From Paraburkholderia aromaticivorans (GTDB lineage Bacteria; Pseudomonadota; Gammaproteobacteria; Burkholderiales; Burkholderiaceae): 64,000 nucleotides of DNA. Position numbers and translations under genes: made by a program. This document shows positions 47,311 to 56,398 of this stretch, one piece after another. The notes under the pieces are model-generated. The model searched no databases, was not told the origin of the DNA, and was given only the letters and a program-made list of their open reading frames with translations. The stretch covers positions 682,001 through 746,000 of the forward strand of contig NZ_CP022989.1 of the NCBI RefSeq assembly GCF_002278075.1, read 5' to 3'. Positions within the stretch are counted from its first letter, which is position 1; the number at the start of each line of letters is the position of its first letter.

Positions 47311-48116
47311 ATCATGAACGCGTCTTCAGCTTGCGCAACCCGTGGTTCACGTTGAGCGTGGGCGGCACGCTGGCGATTGCCGTCGTGTCGATACTGATCG
47401 GCTTCATCTGGCTGCCTTCGGCGAACAACACGTTCGGCGACCGCGGCTTATGGGCGACGATCTGCAGTGCCGCGGGCGCGCCGTCGAGCTGGTACGGCGG
47501 CGCCAATCTCACCGGCCCGGCGCCGAGCGAAGTGGTGGTCTTGCCGCCGCCACGGCGCGTGCGGGCCGACGCGAATTCGATCGGCCGCGGCGCGACGATA
47601 GCGACACAGAATTGCTCGATGTGCCACGGGGTGCTGGGCACGGTGCAGGTGACGGCGCCCGCATTGGCCGGCCAATATGCCGACGTGGTCTACAAAGAGT
47701 TGCGCGACTACCAGAGCGGCGTGCGCCAGAACGCGATCATGCAACCGATCATTGCGGCACGCAGCGATCAGGATCTGCACGATCTCGCGGCCTACTACGC
47801 ATCGCTGCCGCGAGCCCCCGCGGCGGAGTCGCAACCCACCGGTGTGGAACCGGACGCGAATGCGGTGAAGCTCGCCATGCAGGGCGATCCGCAGCGCAAT
47901 ATCGCCCCTTGCGCCGCATGTCACGGTCAGCTCGACCGCAAGGGCGCGGCGCCGTGGCTGGGCGGCCAATCGTCGATCTATCTCGCGGCGCAGATGCGCG
48001 CCTTTGCTTCCGGCGCCAGACACAACGATATCAATGAGCAGATGCGCAACGTGTCGCGGCAGATGACGTCCGCCGAGATCGACAGTCTGGCCAAATATTA
48101 CGCGGCCATGCAGTAG
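47307..48116 (+). CDS. Membrane-anchored dihaem cytochrome c of the ba3 operon
   Basis: A 269-residue cytochrome with an N-terminal anchor helix (SVGGTLAIAVVSILIGFIWL) and two haem motifs, CSMCH (Cys103) and CAACH (Cys202). The ATG at 47307 overlaps the subunit I stop (ATGA). As the last gene of the operon it is a likely direct electron donor to CuA or an extra subunit of the complex. It raises the operon total to seven c-haem sites. Confidence 0.88.
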   Translation: MNHERVFSLRNPWFTLSVGGTLAIAVVSILIGFIWLPSANNTFGDRGLWATICSAAGAPSSWYGGANLTGPAPSEVVVLPPPRRVRADANSIGRGATIATQNCSMCHGVLGTVQVTAPALAGQYADVVYKELRDYQSGVRQNAIMQPIIAARSDQDLHDLAAYYASLPRAPAAESQPTGVEPDANAVKLAMQGDPQRNIAPCAACHGQLDRKGAAPWLGGQSSIYLAAQMRAFASGARHNDINEQMRNVSRQMTSAEIDSLAKYYAAMQ

Positions 48117-48188
48117 CAAGCGTTTTGCCCGGGAGGCGCGACGGGAGCGAAAGACCCGGCACGCCGCCGCGCAAGGCGGGCGCCGATA

Positions 48189-49835
48189 TCAAGCCGTTGC
48201 GAACTCGCTTGCATCCGTTGTCCTCGGCGTGGCGGCCGAACCGCCGCGCCGCGCGGCAAACTGCGACGACGACGCACCGCTGCCGGTCTGGAACACCGAC
48301 ACAGCGGAAGTCAGCCGCCGCGCCTGCTCTTCCAGCGAACCCGCCGCCGCCGCGGCCTGCTCGACGAGCGCGGCGTTTTGCTGAGTCACCTCGTCCATCT
48401 GCGCCACCGCCAGATTGACTTGATCGATGCCGGTGCTCTGTTCGGTCGCGGCTGCTGCAATTTCCCCCATGATCGCACTCACGCGTGCGATCGCGTCGAC
48501 GATCTCGGTCATCGTCGAGCCCGAGCGGTGAACCAGTTGCGAGCCGGCCTGCACCCGCGCCGTCGATTCGTCGATCAAACCCTTGATCTCCTTCGCCGCT
48601 GCCGCACTGCGCTGCGCGAGCGAGCGCACTTCGCTTGCCACCACCGCGAAGCCGCGTCCCTGCTCGCCGGCTCGCGCGGCTTCGACCGCGGCGTTCAGCG
48701 CGAGAATATTGGTCTGAAACGCGATCCCTTCGATCACGCCGACAATGTCGGCAATGCGCCGCGAATCGTCGACGATGCCATGCATCGTGCCCACCACCTG
48801 CTCTGTCAGATCGCCGCCTTGCGCGGCCAGACTGGATGCGCCCTGGGCGAGCGAGCTGGCCTGCTTCGCGTTATCCGCGGTCTGCTTGACCGTCGAGGTG
48901 AGCTGTTCGATGCTCGCCGCTGTTTCTTCGAGAGACGCGGCCTGTTCCTCGGTGCGTTGCGACAGATTGGTATTGCCCGCGGCGATCTCGCTCACGCCGG
49001 TGTCGATGGATTCGGTGCCTTCACGCACCGAGTTCACCGTCGCGATCAGCGCTTCCTGCATCTTGCGCAATGCCGCCGCGAGACGGCCCATTTCATTACC
49101 GCTCGCCACGACGATCTGCCCGGTCAGGTCGCCATTGGCGATGCGCTGAAACTGCGCGATGGTGGCGTCGACCGGATTGACGATCGCGCGCACCAGCACC
49201 GCGCGGCCGATCCACGAACCGAGCAGCGACGCGGCCATGCCGACCGCCACTGCAATACAGATCGCATAGAACAGGTCTTGCGCATCCTGATAGCGCTGCG
49301 CCCCGTGATCGATCTGCAACTGTTCGAGCGTGAGCATAGCCTTTTCGTACGCGGTATAGAGCGACGGCAGCTTGTGCGCCTGCAATTGCTGGAAGGCCGT
49401 CCGGTCACCGGACTTGAGCGCGGCGAGCGCCGGTTCCACGCCTTCGCGCAGGAAGGTGTCACGCTTGTCCTGCATGTCCTTGATGAGGCGCTGCTCGTCG
49501 GCGTCCGCGCTCGCGCGGCTCACATAGTGGGCAAGGCGGTCGTTCGATCCTTTCTGGTACTGATCGAAACGTTTGAGCACGGCGTTCGCGCCGTCCTGAT
49601 CGTTCAGGTCGACGAGCGATGCGTACGTCGCCAGCGCGAGCCGCAGGCGCAACAACTGTCCGGCGCTGCCTTCGAGGTCGGCAACAGCCGGCGTGTCGAC
49701 CGTGTACATCTGCTGCAGCGAGGCGTTGCTCGAGCGCAGCGACAGCAGGCCCGCCGCGGCGCCGACCAGCAACACGATGCCGAAAAACACGATCATCATG
49801 GTCAGGCAGGTGCGAATCGACAGATTTTTCAACAT
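48189..49835 (-). CDS. Methyl-accepting chemotaxis protein
   Basis: A 548-residue chemoreceptor. The first helix ([20 protein letters not shown]) and second helix ([20 protein letters not shown]) enclose a four-helix-bundle-type ligand domain of about 150 residues; a HAMP domain ([20 protein letters not shown]) and the signalling coiled coil follow, with the invariant tip [21 protein letters not shown] glutamate-containing methylation segment is visible before it ([20 protein letters not shown]). The ATG at 49835 has GGAGAC 9 bp upstream. The ligand is unknown. Confidence 0.93.
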   Translation of the reverse strand: MLKNLSIRTCLTMMIVFFGIVLLVGAAAGLLSLRSSNASLQQMYTVDTPAVADLEGSAGQLLRLRLALATYASLVDLNDQDGANAVLKRFDQYQKGSNDRLAHYVSRASADADEQRLIKDMQDKRDTFLREGVEPALAALKSGDRTAFQQLQAHKLPSLYTAYEKAMLTLEQLQIDHGAQRYQDAQDLFYAICIAVAVGMAASLLGSWIGRAVLVRAIVNPVDATIAQFQRIANGDLTGQIVVASGNEMGRLAAALRKMQEALIATVNSVREGTESIDTGVSEIAAGNTNLSQRTEEQAASLEETAASIEQLTSTVKQTADNAKQASSLAQGASSLAAQGGDLTEQVVGTMHGIVDDSRRIADIVGVIEGIAFQTNILALNAAVEAARAGEQGRGFAVVASEVRSLAQRSAAAAKEIKGLIDESTARVQAGSQLVHRSGSTMTEIVDAIARVSAIMGEIAAAATEQSTGIDQVNLAVAQMDEVTQQNAALVEQAAAAAGSLEEQARRLTSAVSVFQTGSGASSSQFAARRGGSAATPRTTDASEFATA

Positions 49836-50134
49836 CGGGCTTGTCTCCGTGGGTCTGCCTGACCGAATGTTCGTTAAATGCCCCGGCCACGCGCGCTGCG
49901 CCCCAAGCCCATTCGACCAGGTCCGCAACTATTATCTGAATTTAAGCGAATGCCACATGTAAGGACTACGGCGCGACAGCGGAAAACTTGATGGTCGCTG
50001 GCGCATGCTTTGTGCTACAGCAACTTACAAGCGAATGTGAACGGTGACGCGCGCCCGCGATTGCGGGACTGCCCGGGTTTCCGGCGGGCGGCGCTTGATG
50101 GAAAGTGACGGGAATGCGTCTACGGAGCATGGGT
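49836..50134. other. Divergent promoter gap between the chemoreceptor and the DUF4239 gene
   Basis: About 300 bp without a credible gene. No clear flagellar-type (sigma-28) promoter was seen for the chemoreceptor. Confidence 0.5.
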
Positions 50135-50935
50135 ATGTCGGAAGCGAGCACGACCGTGGTGGTTTTCCTTCTCTTGCTACTCGCGACCGGCGTCGGCGTG
50201 TGGGTGCGTCCGCTGTTGCCGGAAGAGCATAAGGCGCATGAAACCGTGCAGTTGATCCAGCTGGTAATCGGCATGCTGGTGACGTTTGCCGCGCTGGTAC
50301 TCGGCTTGATGACGGCATCGGCGAAGTCCAGCTTCGACACGGCGTCGAACGATTTACGCGCCTATGCGGCCGATCTGATCGAGTTCGACACGACCTTGCG
50401 CGAATACGGTGCGGATACCGGCCCGGCCCGGCAGCTGTTGCGCCAGTACACCGCTGCGGCGATTGCCTCGACGTGGCCCACCGAAACACCGCCCACTGGC
50501 GACTACCCCAAGGACATCGGCTCGCAAGGCAATTCGCAGAAACTGGAGAACGTGCGGCTCGGCGATATGCTGACCGCCGTGGGCAGGGAGTTGCGCAAAC
50601 TGCGGGCGCACGACCCGCTGCAGCAGCGCGCGCTCGACGACGGGTTGAACCAGTACCGGCGCGTGGTGGACGCGCGGTGGAAAATCATCGAGGAAGCGCA
50701 CAGCTCGATTTCCCAGCCGTTCCTCAAAACATTGACCTTCTGGCTGGGCGTGATCTTTCTGAGTTTCGGTTTGATCGCGCCGCGCAACGCGCTGGCATTG
50801 GTCACGATCTTGCTGGGCGCGGTGTCGATTGCGTCCGCGATCTATGTGATCGTCGATCTGGATACCCCGTTCACCGGGCCGATCGTCATCTCCAGTTCGC
50901 CGCTGCGAGACGCGTTGGACCATTTGCGCCGGTGA
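50135..50935 (+). CDS. DUF4239 (bestrophin-like) membrane protein
   Basis: A 266-residue membrane protein. Helices at the N-terminus (STTVVVFLLLLLATGVGVWV), residues ~40-60 (LVIGMLVTFAALVLGLMTA) and two near the C-terminus (TLTFWLGVIFLSFGLIAPRN, ALVTILLGAVSIASAIYVIV) frame a soluble middle of about 130 residues; this is the DUF4239 pattern, whose members are bestrophin-like but without proven channel activity. GGAG lies 7 bp before the ATG at 50135; ATGs at 50105, 50114 and 50129 are less well placed. No neighbours suggest a role. Confidence 0.75.
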   Translation: MSEASTTVVVFLLLLLATGVGVWVRPLLPEEHKAHETVQLIQLVIGMLVTFAALVLGLMTASAKSSFDTASNDLRAYAADLIEFDTTLREYGADTGPARQLLRQYTAAAIASTWPTETPPTGDYPKDIGSQGNSQKLENVRLGDMLTAVGRELRKLRAHDPLQQRALDDGLNQYRRVVDARWKIIEEAHSSISQPFLKTLTFWLGVIFLSFGLIAPRNALALVTILLGAVSIASAIYVIVDLDTPFTGPIVISSSPLRDALDHLRR

Positions 50936-50974
50936 GCGTGGCTTGCCCGGCCGCCGGCCAGAACCGGCGGACCT

Positions 50975-51787
50975 TCACTGCGTGAGCGTGTCGAACGCCG
51001 CAATCCGCTTCGCCCGCTCGATGACCGGCCGGTCGACCAGCTTGCCGTCGACCGCGAACGCCCCTTCCGGATGCTCGCGACAGGCCGCGAGGACGCGCGC
51101 CGCCCACCGGCGCTCGTCCTCGCTGGGCGCGAAGCCGCGGTTGACCGGCTCCACCTGGCGCGGATGAATGCACAGCTTGCCGCCGAAGCCGAAGCGCCGC
51201 GCCTTGGCCACATGCTCGGTCAACCGCGCGAAATCGTCGAGTTCCAGCGTCACACCGTCGATCGGCGCGGCGAGACCCGCGTAGCGCGATTCGATCACCA
51301 TCTGCGAACGCACGTGGTCCAGCTCGGCGCCGAGCCCTTCCACGCCGGCGTCGCCGCAAAAATCCACGGTGCCGAACGCAAGCCTCGTGACCGACGGCGC
51401 GGCGGCGATGTCGCGCATCGCCACCACACCCGCGACGCTTTCGATGAGCGCCACGATGCGCGTCGCCGCCGGCAGCCGTGCGGCGACATCGGCGAGTTGC
51501 TGCGCGCTGTCCGATTTCGGCAGCATCAGCGCGGCAATGCCGCAGGCGCTCACCATGGCCACGTCGTCGAGATGCCACGGCGTGCCCACCGCGTTCACGC
51601 GGACCATGAGCCGCGCGGGATCGGCCGTGGCCAGCCAGCGTTGCAGGCCGTCGCGCGCGGCAAGCTTCGCCGCCGGCACGACCGCGTCTTCGAGATCGAT
51701 CACCACCGCGTCGGCGCCGGTGTCGAGCGCCTTGGCGAAGCGCTCTGGCCGGTCGCCCGGCACGAACAGATAACTGCGTGCGTCCAT
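50975..51787 (-). CDS. HpcH/HpaI (CitE-like) CoA-ester lyase, probable citramalyl-CoA lyase
   Basis: A 270-residue aldolase-type lyase of the CitE family. RSYLFVPGDRPERFAKAL and VIDLEDAVVPAAK at the N-terminus, IVALIESVAGV with the metal-binding Glu, and GKLCIHPRQVEPVN are characteristic. In the context of a family III CoA-transferase and a MaoC hydratase it most likely splits citramalyl-CoA to acetyl-CoA and pyruvate, the last step of itaconate use. AGGAG lies 7 bp before the ATG at 51787. It is the last gene of the operon, 32 bp after the regulator. Confidence 0.85.
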   Translation of the reverse strand: MDARSYLFVPGDRPERFAKALDTGADAVVIDLEDAVVPAAKLAARDGLQRWLATADPARLMVRVNAVGTPWHLDDVAMVSACGIAALMLPKSDSAQQLADVAARLPAATRIVALIESVAGVVAMRDIAAAPSVTRLAFGTVDFCGDAGVEGLGAELDHVRSQMVIESRYAGLAAPIDGVTLELDDFARLTEHVAKARRFGFGGKLCIHPRQVEPVNRGFAPSEDERRWAARVLAACREHPEGAFAVDGKLVDRPVIERAKRIAAFDTLTQ

Positions 51788-51819
51788 CCTGCTCTCCTGA
51801 ACGGCACGCCGCGATGCTG

Positions 51820-52572
51820 CTAGTTGGCGTGCCAGTCGCGTTGAAATGTTTCGGAATAACTGTAGCGATCCGCCGGATGCACGCTGATGGTCAACTCGAC
51901 CACCTGCGCGCGCCGGTTCAGATAACGGCGGCACAACCACAGCGCCGGCGAGCGCGGCTTCGCGTTCAGCCGTTGCGCGAGCGCCGCCGGCAGCGCGACC
52001 GCGCGGATTTCCTGCTGCACCTCGGCGATCTGCTCGCCGAACTGTTTTTCGATCAGCGTGTAGATCGGCACATGCGTGCGGCCGCTCAGCCCCGTCAACG
52101 AGCGGAACGCCGGGTGGATATACACCTGCGTGTGGCAGATCGGCTCGACGCTATCCGGCGAGCGGCGAATGCCCTCGGCCAGCAACCAGGTTTCGCCCGG
52201 TTTTGCATTGAGCCGTTCGAGCAGTTCGGCGTCGTCGATCTCGACGGTCTGCGTGGATGCGATCTCCAGCTCCGTGTCGGCCGTATAGCGGTGCAGATCG
52301 CTCAGGCGCTCCATGACCTGACGGTACGCGGTCTCGGTCTGCGTGGCTTTCACGCGGGTGCCGATGCCGGGCCGCCGGTCCACCAGACCGCGCTGTTCGA
52401 GTTGCTTGATGGCCTGACGCACCGTGAAGCGGCTCGCGCCGAACTGCTCGCAGAGCTCGAACTCGGTCGGCAGCAACGTGCCGATGGGAAACTGCCCGCC
52501 CTGAATCTCGTTGAGGAGCGTCTGTGCCAGTTGCATGTAGCGCGGCTGTTGCCCGAGGACTGTCGTGGCCAT
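51820..52572 (-). CDS. GntR/HutC-type regulator with UTRA domain
   Basis: A 250-residue regulator. The N-terminal GntR winged HTH (LPTEFELCEQFGASRFTVRQ, then LEQRGLVDRRPGIGTRV) is followed by a UTRA ligand domain (~85-240). Embedded in the catabolic operon between the CoA-transferase and the lyase, it is the probable local repressor; the operator is likely the palindrome at 58517-58530. The effector would be the substrate or a CoA ester of the pathway. The start at 52572 (MATTVLGQQP) is chosen at the family's usual position. Confidence 0.9.
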   Translation of the reverse strand: MATTVLGQQPRYMQLAQTLLNEIQGGQFPIGTLLPTEFELCEQFGASRFTVRQAIKQLEQRGLVDRRPGIGTRVKATQTETAYRQVMERLSDLHRYTADTELEIASTQTVEIDDAELLERLNAKPGETWLLAEGIRRSPDSVEPICHTQVYIHPAFRSLTGLSGRTHVPIYTLIEKQFGEQIAEVQQEIRAVALPAALAQRLNAKPRSPALWLCRRYLNRRAQVVELTISVHPADRYSYSETFQRDWHAN

Positions 52573-52618
52573 CTCGATGTGCAAAAAAGTGGAAGAGCGG
52601 ACGGTTGCCCGCCCGGCC

Positions 52619-53809
52619 TTATTGCACCACACCCGCCTCTCTCAGCAAAGCTATCCTTTCCGGACCATAGCCCAGCTCGTCGAGCAACCGTTGGGTGTCC
52701 TGCCCGAGGTCCGGCGCCGCGCGCGTCGGCAGCGGCTCGTCGATCCGCACCGGCGCAGCCACGCCGCGTACCGTGCCGAAGCGCGGGTGCTCGGCGTTCA
52801 CCACGCATTCGCGCTCGGCAACGAAGGGATTCTCCAGCGCCTCCTTGACGTCGAACACCGGCGCCGCCGGCACGCGACCGCCGAAGCGTTCGAGCCATTG
52901 CGCGGTGGTGGAGCTCGAGAGCACCGCGTCCAGTTCGGTCTGCACCAGCTCGCGATTCGCAAGGCGCGCCTGAAAGTTGCAAAAGCGCGGATCGGTTACC
53001 CACGACGGTTTGTCGAGCACTTCCGCGAGTACGCCCCAGAACTTTTCCTTGTTGCACATCAGGAAAATCCAGCCGTCCCGGGTCTTGTACAACTGGCTCG
53101 GCGTGAGCGACGGATGCGACGAGCGGTTCTCGCGCCCCGTCACCACGCCGCCGTTCAGATACCACGTTGCGACATACGCGAGGTTATGCAGCGCCACGTC
53201 GAACAGACTCACGTCGATGTCGCGTCCCTTGCCCGAGGTCTTCGCATCGACGAGACCGGCGAGCAGCGCCATCGCCGCGGTCGTGCCGGTCATCAGATCG
53301 ATGATCGACAGGCCGAAGCGCGCGGGCGGACTGTCAGGTTCGCCCGTGACCGACAGGTAGCCGGCCTCGGCCTGCATCAGATAGTCGTAGCCGGGCCATG
53401 CCGCGCGGCTGCCGCTGCGGCCATACGCGGACAGATGCCCGCAGACGATCTTCGGATTCGCCTCGCGCAGTTGCTCATACGTGAGCCCGAGTTTGGCCGG
53501 CAGATCGCCGCGCAGGTTGTTGAACACCGCGTCGCTTTTCGCGACGAGGTCCAGCAGCACCGCGCGCGCTTCGGGCTTTTTCAGATCGAGCGTGAGACTG
53601 CACTTGTTGCGATTGAACGCTTCGAAAAAATGGCTATCGCCCTCGCCGAAAAAATATGGGCCGACCGCGCGGCCGACGTCGCCGCCATTGGTGGGATGCT
53701 CGATCTTGATGATCTCCGCGCCGAGGTCCGCGAGATGCTGGGTCGCGAACGGCCCTGCGCCGTATTGTTCGATGGCGAGCACGCGCACGCCTGAAAGAGG
53801 CAAACTCAT
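52619..53809 (-). CDS. Family III (CaiB/BaiF) CoA-transferase, probable itaconate CoA-transferase
   Basis: A 396-residue CoA-transferase. The catalytic Asp lies in FGLSIIDLMTGTTAAMA and the N-terminal VLAIEQYGAGPFATQHLADL is the family start. It would activate the substrate with CoA from succinyl-CoA or a similar donor. Its start overlaps the acyl-CoA dehydrogenase stop by 4 bp. The itaconate assignment is inferred from the neighbours (MaoC, CitE-like lyase, MmgE/PrpD), matching the gene set of the Pseudomonas aeruginosa PA0878-PA0883 itaconate cluster. Confidence 0.82.
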   Translation of the reverse strand: MSLPLSGVRVLAIEQYGAGPFATQHLADLGAEIIKIEHPTNGGDVGRAVGPYFFGEGDSHFFEAFNRNKCSLTLDLKKPEARAVLLDLVAKSDAVFNNLRGDLPAKLGLTYEQLREANPKIVCGHLSAYGRSGSRAAWPGYDYLMQAEAGYLSVTGEPDSPPARFGLSIIDLMTGTTAAMALLAGLVDAKTSGKGRDIDVSLFDVALHNLAYVATWYLNGGVVTGRENRSSHPSLTPSQLYKTRDGWIFLMCNKEKFWGVLAEVLDKPSWVTDPRFCNFQARLANRELVQTELDAVLSSSTTAQWLERFGGRVPAAPVFDVKEALENPFVAERECVVNAEHPRFGTVRGVAAPVRIDEPLPTRAAPDLGQDTQRLLDELGYGPERIALLREAGVVQ

Positions 53810-54969
53810 ACCGGACTCCTTTCGATCAGCTGCTTGGCGATGATGATGCGTTGCATCTCGTTCGTGCCTTCGCCAATGGTGAGGAGCGGCGCATCGCGAT
53901 ACAGGCGCTCGACGTTGTACTCCTTCGAATAGCCGTACGCGCCGTGAATGCGCATGGCCTCGATGCTGTTTTCCAGCGCGGCTTCGGTGGCGAAATATTT
54001 CGCCATGCCGGCTTCCATATCGCAGCGCTCGCCGCGGTCGTACTTCTGCGCGGCGGCATCGACCAGCAGACGCCCCGCTTCGACGCGCGTCGCCATTTCG
54101 CCGAGCTTCAACTGGATCGCCTGGTGTTCGCAGATCGGTTTGCCGAAGGTTTTGCGCTGCTGCGAATAGCTGACGGATTCATCGAGCGCGGCTTGCGCGA
54201 CGCCCACGCCGCGCGCCGCGACATTGATACGGCCGAGTTCCAGGCCGCCGAGTATCTGCTGCAAACCCTTGCCTTCCACGCCGCCGATCAACGCATCCAC
54301 GGACACGTGATAGTCGTTGAACGACAACTCGCAGGTATCGATGCCTTTGTAGCCGAGCTTTTCGAGCTGGCGGCTGACTTCGAATCCGGGCCCTTTCTGC
54401 ACCAGCAGCAAGCTCATGCCGCGATGCCGCGGCTGCGCCGTCGTATCCGTCTTCACCAGCAGCGCCAGCGTATTGCCGTGCTTGCTGTTGGTGATCCACG
54501 TCTTGTTGCCGTTCACCACGTATTCGTCGCCGACGCGTTTGGCGGTAGTGCGAATCGCCTGCAGATCGGTGCCGCAATCGGGCTCGGTGAGGCCGATGCC
54601 GCCGCGCCATTCGCCGGTGGCGAACTTCGGCAGATATTTGCTTTTCTGTTCAGGCGTGCCGTTGCGCTGCACCAGCATCGCGAGAATCAGATGCGAGTTG
54701 ATGATGCCGCTCACCGACATCCATACCCGCGAGATGCGCGCGATGATCTGCGCGTAGGTCCGCGTCGACAGTCCCAGCCCGCCGTACTCGGGATCGATGA
54801 TGCAGCCGAACAGGCCCATCTCCTTCATCTTCTCGACGATCTCCGCCGGGTAGATATCGTCGTGATCGAACTTGTGGACGTAAGGACGCACCTCGGTGTC
54901 GAGAAAGCGCTCCAGCGAGTCGAGAATCAGTTGATCGTTTTCCAGCGTATCGAGTTCAGTTGCGGTCAT
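53806..54969 (-). CDS. Acyl-CoA dehydrogenase
   Basis: A 387-residue FAD-dependent dehydrogenase of the acyl-CoA family. The FAD/substrate motif GIGLTEPDCGTDLQAIRT and the C-terminal catalytic-base region TIGEGTNEMQRIIIAKQL with the Glu are clear. AAGGAAG lies 7 bp before the ATG at 54969. It is translationally coupled to the CoA-transferase. Its substrate is not readable; in the homologous itaconate cluster the acyl-CoA dehydrogenase role is also unclear, so it may act on a side intermediate. Confidence 0.92.
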   Translation of the reverse strand: MTATELDTLENDQLILDSLERFLDTEVRPYVHKFDHDDIYPAEIVEKMKEMGLFGCIIDPEYGGLGLSTRTYAQIIARISRVWMSVSGIINSHLILAMLVQRNGTPEQKSKYLPKFATGEWRGGIGLTEPDCGTDLQAIRTTAKRVGDEYVVNGNKTWITNSKHGNTLALLVKTDTTAQPRHRGMSLLLVQKGPGFEVSRQLEKLGYKGIDTCELSFNDYHVSVDALIGGVEGKGLQQILGGLELGRINVAARGVGVAQAALDESVSYSQQRKTFGKPICEHQAIQLKLGEMATRVEAGRLLVDAAAQKYDRGERCDMEAGMAKYFATEAALENSIEAMRIHGAYGYSKEYNVERLYRDAPLLTIGEGTNEMQRIIIAKQLIERSPV

Positions 54970-54979
54970 GGTGACTTCC

Positions 54980-56392
54980 TTAAGATGCGGAGTGTCCGGC
55001 AAGCGTGTCGGCGAGCGCGCGGGCCGGCTGTTCGTCGAGCTGCAAAACGGCGTGGGCGACCTGTTCGGCCGCGCTGCGGCAAATGCTGCGCTGCGCGTTC
55101 GCGTGGAACTTGGCGACGATGTCGTCGTTGCTGACTGGCCGGTCCGCGCAGCCGCGATTGATCGCCTCGCGATGCGCGACGCGCGAACCGTCGCTGCGCT
55201 CCACCGCGACTTCGCCGGTGTAGTGGCGCGGGAAGGTCGTGTCGGGATCGATTTCGTAATCGACCCGAGCCGCCAGCGCCAGCACCGCGGGATCGGCGAG
55301 CGCGGCCGGTTCGAGTTCGTCGAGCGTGAAGCGGCCTTTGAGCAACGCCGTCGCGACGATGTACGGCACGCTGAACTGCGCGTCGTAAGCGGTCACCGGT
55401 TTGCGCTTCGCCTCGACCGGTTCGCACACGATCTCGACCGTGCCGCGCGGCACCCTGGCGACCACGCGTTTGATCGAGTCGAGCTTTTCTGCCGAGAAAC
55501 GATGCTCGCGATGCAACGCGATCGCCGCGTCGGCGACTGCATGGGTGAAATGACAGGCCGGCAGCGGTTTGATCGCCACTTCGTCGATCTGCCAGGTGCT
55601 GCCGAGGCCTTCCGTGGCGAGTTCACGGCCGGCCGCGTCGAGCGGCTTGCCGAGGTGGCTCGCGTAGAGCCCGAAGCGTCCTTCGTAGGCCAGACGCGGA
55701 CCGGTGAAGCCGTGCCTCGCGAGCGTCGCGGCGGTGATCGCCGAGGCCGCCGCGAAACCCGGATGAGCGCGCTTGGTCCACGCGCCGTCTTCGAGAAATT
55801 CGAGGCTGCCGGCCGCCATCGACAGCACGATGCCTTGCGCATGCGCCACGCGAGCCTCGTCCAGTTGCAGCAAACGCGCTGCGGCCACCGCGCAGCCGAA
55901 TGCGCCGACCAACCCCGTTGGATGAAAGCCGGCGTCGTGGAATCCGCCCTTGGCCGCCGACGCCACGCGCGTCGACACTTCCATTGCGACGATATAGGCG
56001 CTCAGCAGATCCGCGCCGCTTACGCCGTCGCGATCGGCGAGCGCGAGCACGCAGGGCAACGCGCTGGTGGTCGAGTGAATGACGCCGCGTGAATGCGTGT
56101 CGTCGAAGTCGAGACCGTGGATCAGCACGCCGTTCATCATCGCGGCATCGCGCAGGCCGAGACGCCGCCCGTAGCCGATGACCGGCGAAGTGCCGCTGCC
56201 GAGTTCGGAACAGGCCGCGAACGACACATCCGCATACGGATAACCACGCGAGGCGAACGCAATGCCGACGGCGTCGAGAATCAGATGCTTGGCGCGCGTC
56301 TGGACCGCACGCGGCACGTCACGCAATTGCAGACCCAAACCGAAGCGCGCGTACTGGTCGGACAGCGTGACGGAGGTATCGAGTGAAGTCAT
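54980..56392 (-). CDS. MmgE/PrpD-family protein (2-methylcitrate dehydratase / cis-aconitate decarboxylase fold)
   Basis: A 470-residue member of the MmgE/PrpD family. Conserved pieces include HGLDFDDTHSRGVIHSTTSA, FHPTGLVGAFGCAVAAARLL and YEGRFGLYASHLGKP. The fold serves 2-methylcitrate dehydratases and also cis-aconitate decarboxylases, which make itaconate, so its presence in an itaconate-type operon is suggestive: a dehydratase or isomerase of a related C5/C6 acid. It is 6 bp after the MFS transporter and 10 bp before the acyl-CoA dehydrogenase. A decayed relative lies upstream at 58735-59157. Confidence 0.85.
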   Translation of the reverse strand: MTSLDTSVTLSDQYARFGLGLQLRDVPRAVQTRAKHLILDAVGIAFASRGYPYADVSFAACSELGSGTSPVIGYGRRLGLRDAAMMNGVLIHGLDFDDTHSRGVIHSTTSALPCVLALADRDGVSGADLLSAYIVAMEVSTRVASAAKGGFHDAGFHPTGLVGAFGCAVAAARLLQLDEARVAHAQGIVLSMAAGSLEFLEDGAWTKRAHPGFAAASAITAATLARHGFTGPRLAYEGRFGLYASHLGKPLDAAGRELATEGLGSTWQIDEVAIKPLPACHFTHAVADAAIALHREHRFSAEKLDSIKRVVARVPRGTVEIVCEPVEAKRKPVTAYDAQFSVPYIVATALLKGRFTLDELEPAALADPAVLALAARVDYEIDPDTTFPRHYTGEVAVERSDGSRVAHREAINRGCADRPVSNDDIVAKFHANAQRSICRSAAEQVAHAVLQLDEQPARALADTLAGHSAS

Positions 56393-56398
56393 GGAGAG

